64,000 nt of DNA from assembly GCF_000407485.1 (NCBI RefSeq), contig NZ_ASWD01000001.1, forward strand, positions 744,001 through 808,000, read 5' to 3'. The position numbers were made by a program, and so were the translations under genes. Below are positions 62,797 through 64,000 of the stretch, piece after piece (the first letter of the stretch is position 1; every line of letters starts with the position of its first letter). Source of the DNA: Enterococcus pallens ATCC BAA-351 (GTDB taxonomy: Bacteria; Bacillota; Bacilli; Lactobacillales; Enterococcaceae). The notes below the pieces were generated by a model that made no database searches, was not told the DNA's origin, and saw only the letters and a list, made by a program, of their open reading frames with translations.

Positions 62797-63480
62797 TTAA
62801 ATCGCGTTCGTTAACGTCCAAGTCATTTTGCCTTTGTACTGATGTCCTTTTTGGGCAATATTGGCTGGAACACTTAATTTGATGTTTTTCATTTCCATGG
62901 CAGTATTTCCTTCAAACGAAGTAAGGCTGCCGGCAATGTTCCCATCTTCCATGACTTTAGTCGCTGTTGCTGTTGTATCAGCATTGATGGTATAGCTAGG
63001 TGCTATGGTTGCAGTATGGCCTGGTGTAGCCGCTCCGATGCCTCCTGAAGCTAAACCAGGATCAAGTGTACCAGTGTAATCATGTTTAGCCGTATCAAAT
63101 TTTAATACTGCACCCGTTAGTTTTGTTGTTGCAGAAGTTGTACTAACCAGATCAGATACGCCAGCTGTTAACTTCCACTCCACATCTGCACCCGTATGAT
63201 CACGGCTGTCTTCGACAACGGTATATTTCTTTCCACCTGCCGCTTCGTCTTGTTCCACAAAATCAACGTTGCTGGTTTTGTTTACCGTATTGCTTGTACC
63301 AAAATCCAACTCAGTTGGTACCCAACGAAGCCTTAAATCGCCTGTTTCACCTGGATCTGTATGGGAACTAAATCCGATCCCAACCTCAGTATCTGCTGCA
63401 TAAGAGCTCACACCGCCTAATACAACAACACCTAACACACTTGCACTTGATAACAATACTGCTAATACTTTCTTTTTCAT
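62797..63480 (-). CDS. WxL-domain cell-surface protein
   Basis: A 227-residue protein with a signal peptide (cut near SSYAADT). The two motifs that define the WxL domain are present: VEWKLTAGV at about residue 100 and MTWTLTNAI at the C terminus. The whole mature protein is essentially the domain plus a short LRWVPTELDFG stretch. It binds the cell wall non-covalently. First gene of the operon, with AAAGGGGAGA before the ATG. Confidence 0.92.
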   Translation of the reverse strand: MKKKVLAVLLSSASVLGVVVLGGVSSYAADTEVGIGFSSHTDPGETGDLRLRWVPTELDFGTSNTVNKTSNVDFVEQDEAAGGKKYTVVEDSRDHTGADVEWKLTAGVSDLVSTTSATTKLTGAVLKFDTAKHDYTGTLDPGLASGGIGAATPGHTATIAPSYTINADTTATATKVMEDGNIAGSLTSFEGNTAMEMKNIKLSVPANIAQKGHQYKGKMTWTLTNAI

Positions 63481-64000
63481 TACCTATTTCTCCCCTTTGT
63501 AAAATAATTTTTATATCAAATGAAATCATCATTGATATCCAATTCGAGTAAAAATATTTAACATGAAGATTCTATGATAGTTGAGCCATTTTCATCATTC
63601 TTTTTTTAGAAAATCAGTCACTAATCCAATTTTTTGAAAAAGTTTTTTTGGAGAAATTTAGCGGAGGTTTCACTTCCACTAATTTAGCTTTTTAAAGGCT
63701 CCTATCATTAATTAATTTATTTGATCAAAAATGAAGGACATGATTGACCATCGATCGTTTGATCAAATTAAGTGAAATGATAAAAAATGCTATAATATTT
63801 TTGGTTCATTTCTTTCCTGTTTAACCATAAAACACGAATCATACCTCCCTTCCTTGATCTCAAAGGCTGCACTTTCCAGTACGGCTAGAAATGACGGCTT
63901 TTAGCTGCCTGTAGGCAACATAAAATAACGCCCAACGCCCAAAAAAATATTTTCACTTCTTAAAAATCATTTATTTAGGAAGAATTTCTTTAAGAAGTCT
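63481..64000. other. Upstream region of the WxL operon, no gene seen
   Basis: AT-rich sequence that should carry the WxL operon promoter; I could not choose a convincing -35/-10 pair. On the plus strand TGCTATAAT near 63790 forms an extended -10 that could serve a gene beyond the window. No coding frame was found. Confidence 0.4.

Noticed and set aside
1-64000. tRNA or rRNA genes and prophage modules
   Set aside because: No tRNA-like cloverleaf, CCA-flanked sequence, rRNA segment or phage structural gene was recognised on either strand by eye.

Overview
The window is a low-GC Firmicute chromosome segment that I read as Enterococcus or a very close relative. The evidence is an agmatine deiminase operon of enterococcal type, a WxL/DUF916/LPXTG cell-surface cluster, a large LPxTG adhesin with CnaB stalk repeats, a yclNOPQ-type siderophore importer behind a Fur box, CcpA cre sites, and strong AGGAGG-type ribosome binding sites. 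No rRNA, tRNA, CRISPR array or prophage was seen. Most genes lie on the minus strand.

Region by region. 1-9.3 kb: an acetyltransferase, a CPBP membrane protease, then two carbamoyltransferase/antiporter modules. One is the complete aguD-aguA-aguB-aguC operon; the other is a second antiporter plus a second carbamoyltransferase, divergent from an RpiR-type regulator. 9.5-16.3 kb: a 44-residue membrane peptide, two secreted proteins sharing YNPNSGEH-type repeats, a lipoprotein and a succinate-semialdehyde dehydrogenase. 16.5-21.4 kb: a 1606-residue adhesin. 21.7-25.4 kb: iron-siderophore ABC transporter. 25.7-31.2 kb: an antitoxin with a deleted toxin, alkylation repair (ogt and an Ada-AlkA fusion), RNase HI, decayed genes and a lipoprotein. 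31.3-37.5 kb: a protein made only of homing-endonuclease-associated repeats, then an M-box riboswitch controlling mgtC-like, acetyltransferase and mgtA genes. 37.8-39.7 kb: an Rrf2 regulator, a second TA locus with a broken toxin, and a sugar-isomerase relic. 39.8-49.0 kb: a fructan/sucrose ABC-transporter operon with two GH32 enzymes and a divergent LacI regulator. 49.2-50.4 kb: small membrane proteins.

50.5-56.6 kb is the most unusual part. An rpn gene (recombination-promoting nuclease, PD-(D/E)XK) is split by two elements with tyrosine-recombinase-type ends. One is an intact RIT (recombinase-in-trio) element. The other is a 500-bp relic whose ends have the same layout. Removing both restores one in-frame rpn gene with 6- and 7-bp cores. 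Downstream, the 3' part of rpn occurs in three tandem copies, each with an internal Shine-Dalgarno and ATG that would give a short C-terminal RpnS-like protein.

56.7-64 kb: a winged-helix regulator and a six-gene WxL surface-complex operon (WxL, DUF916/DUF3324, small LPxTG protein, second DUF916/DUF3324, large WxL, small membrane protein).
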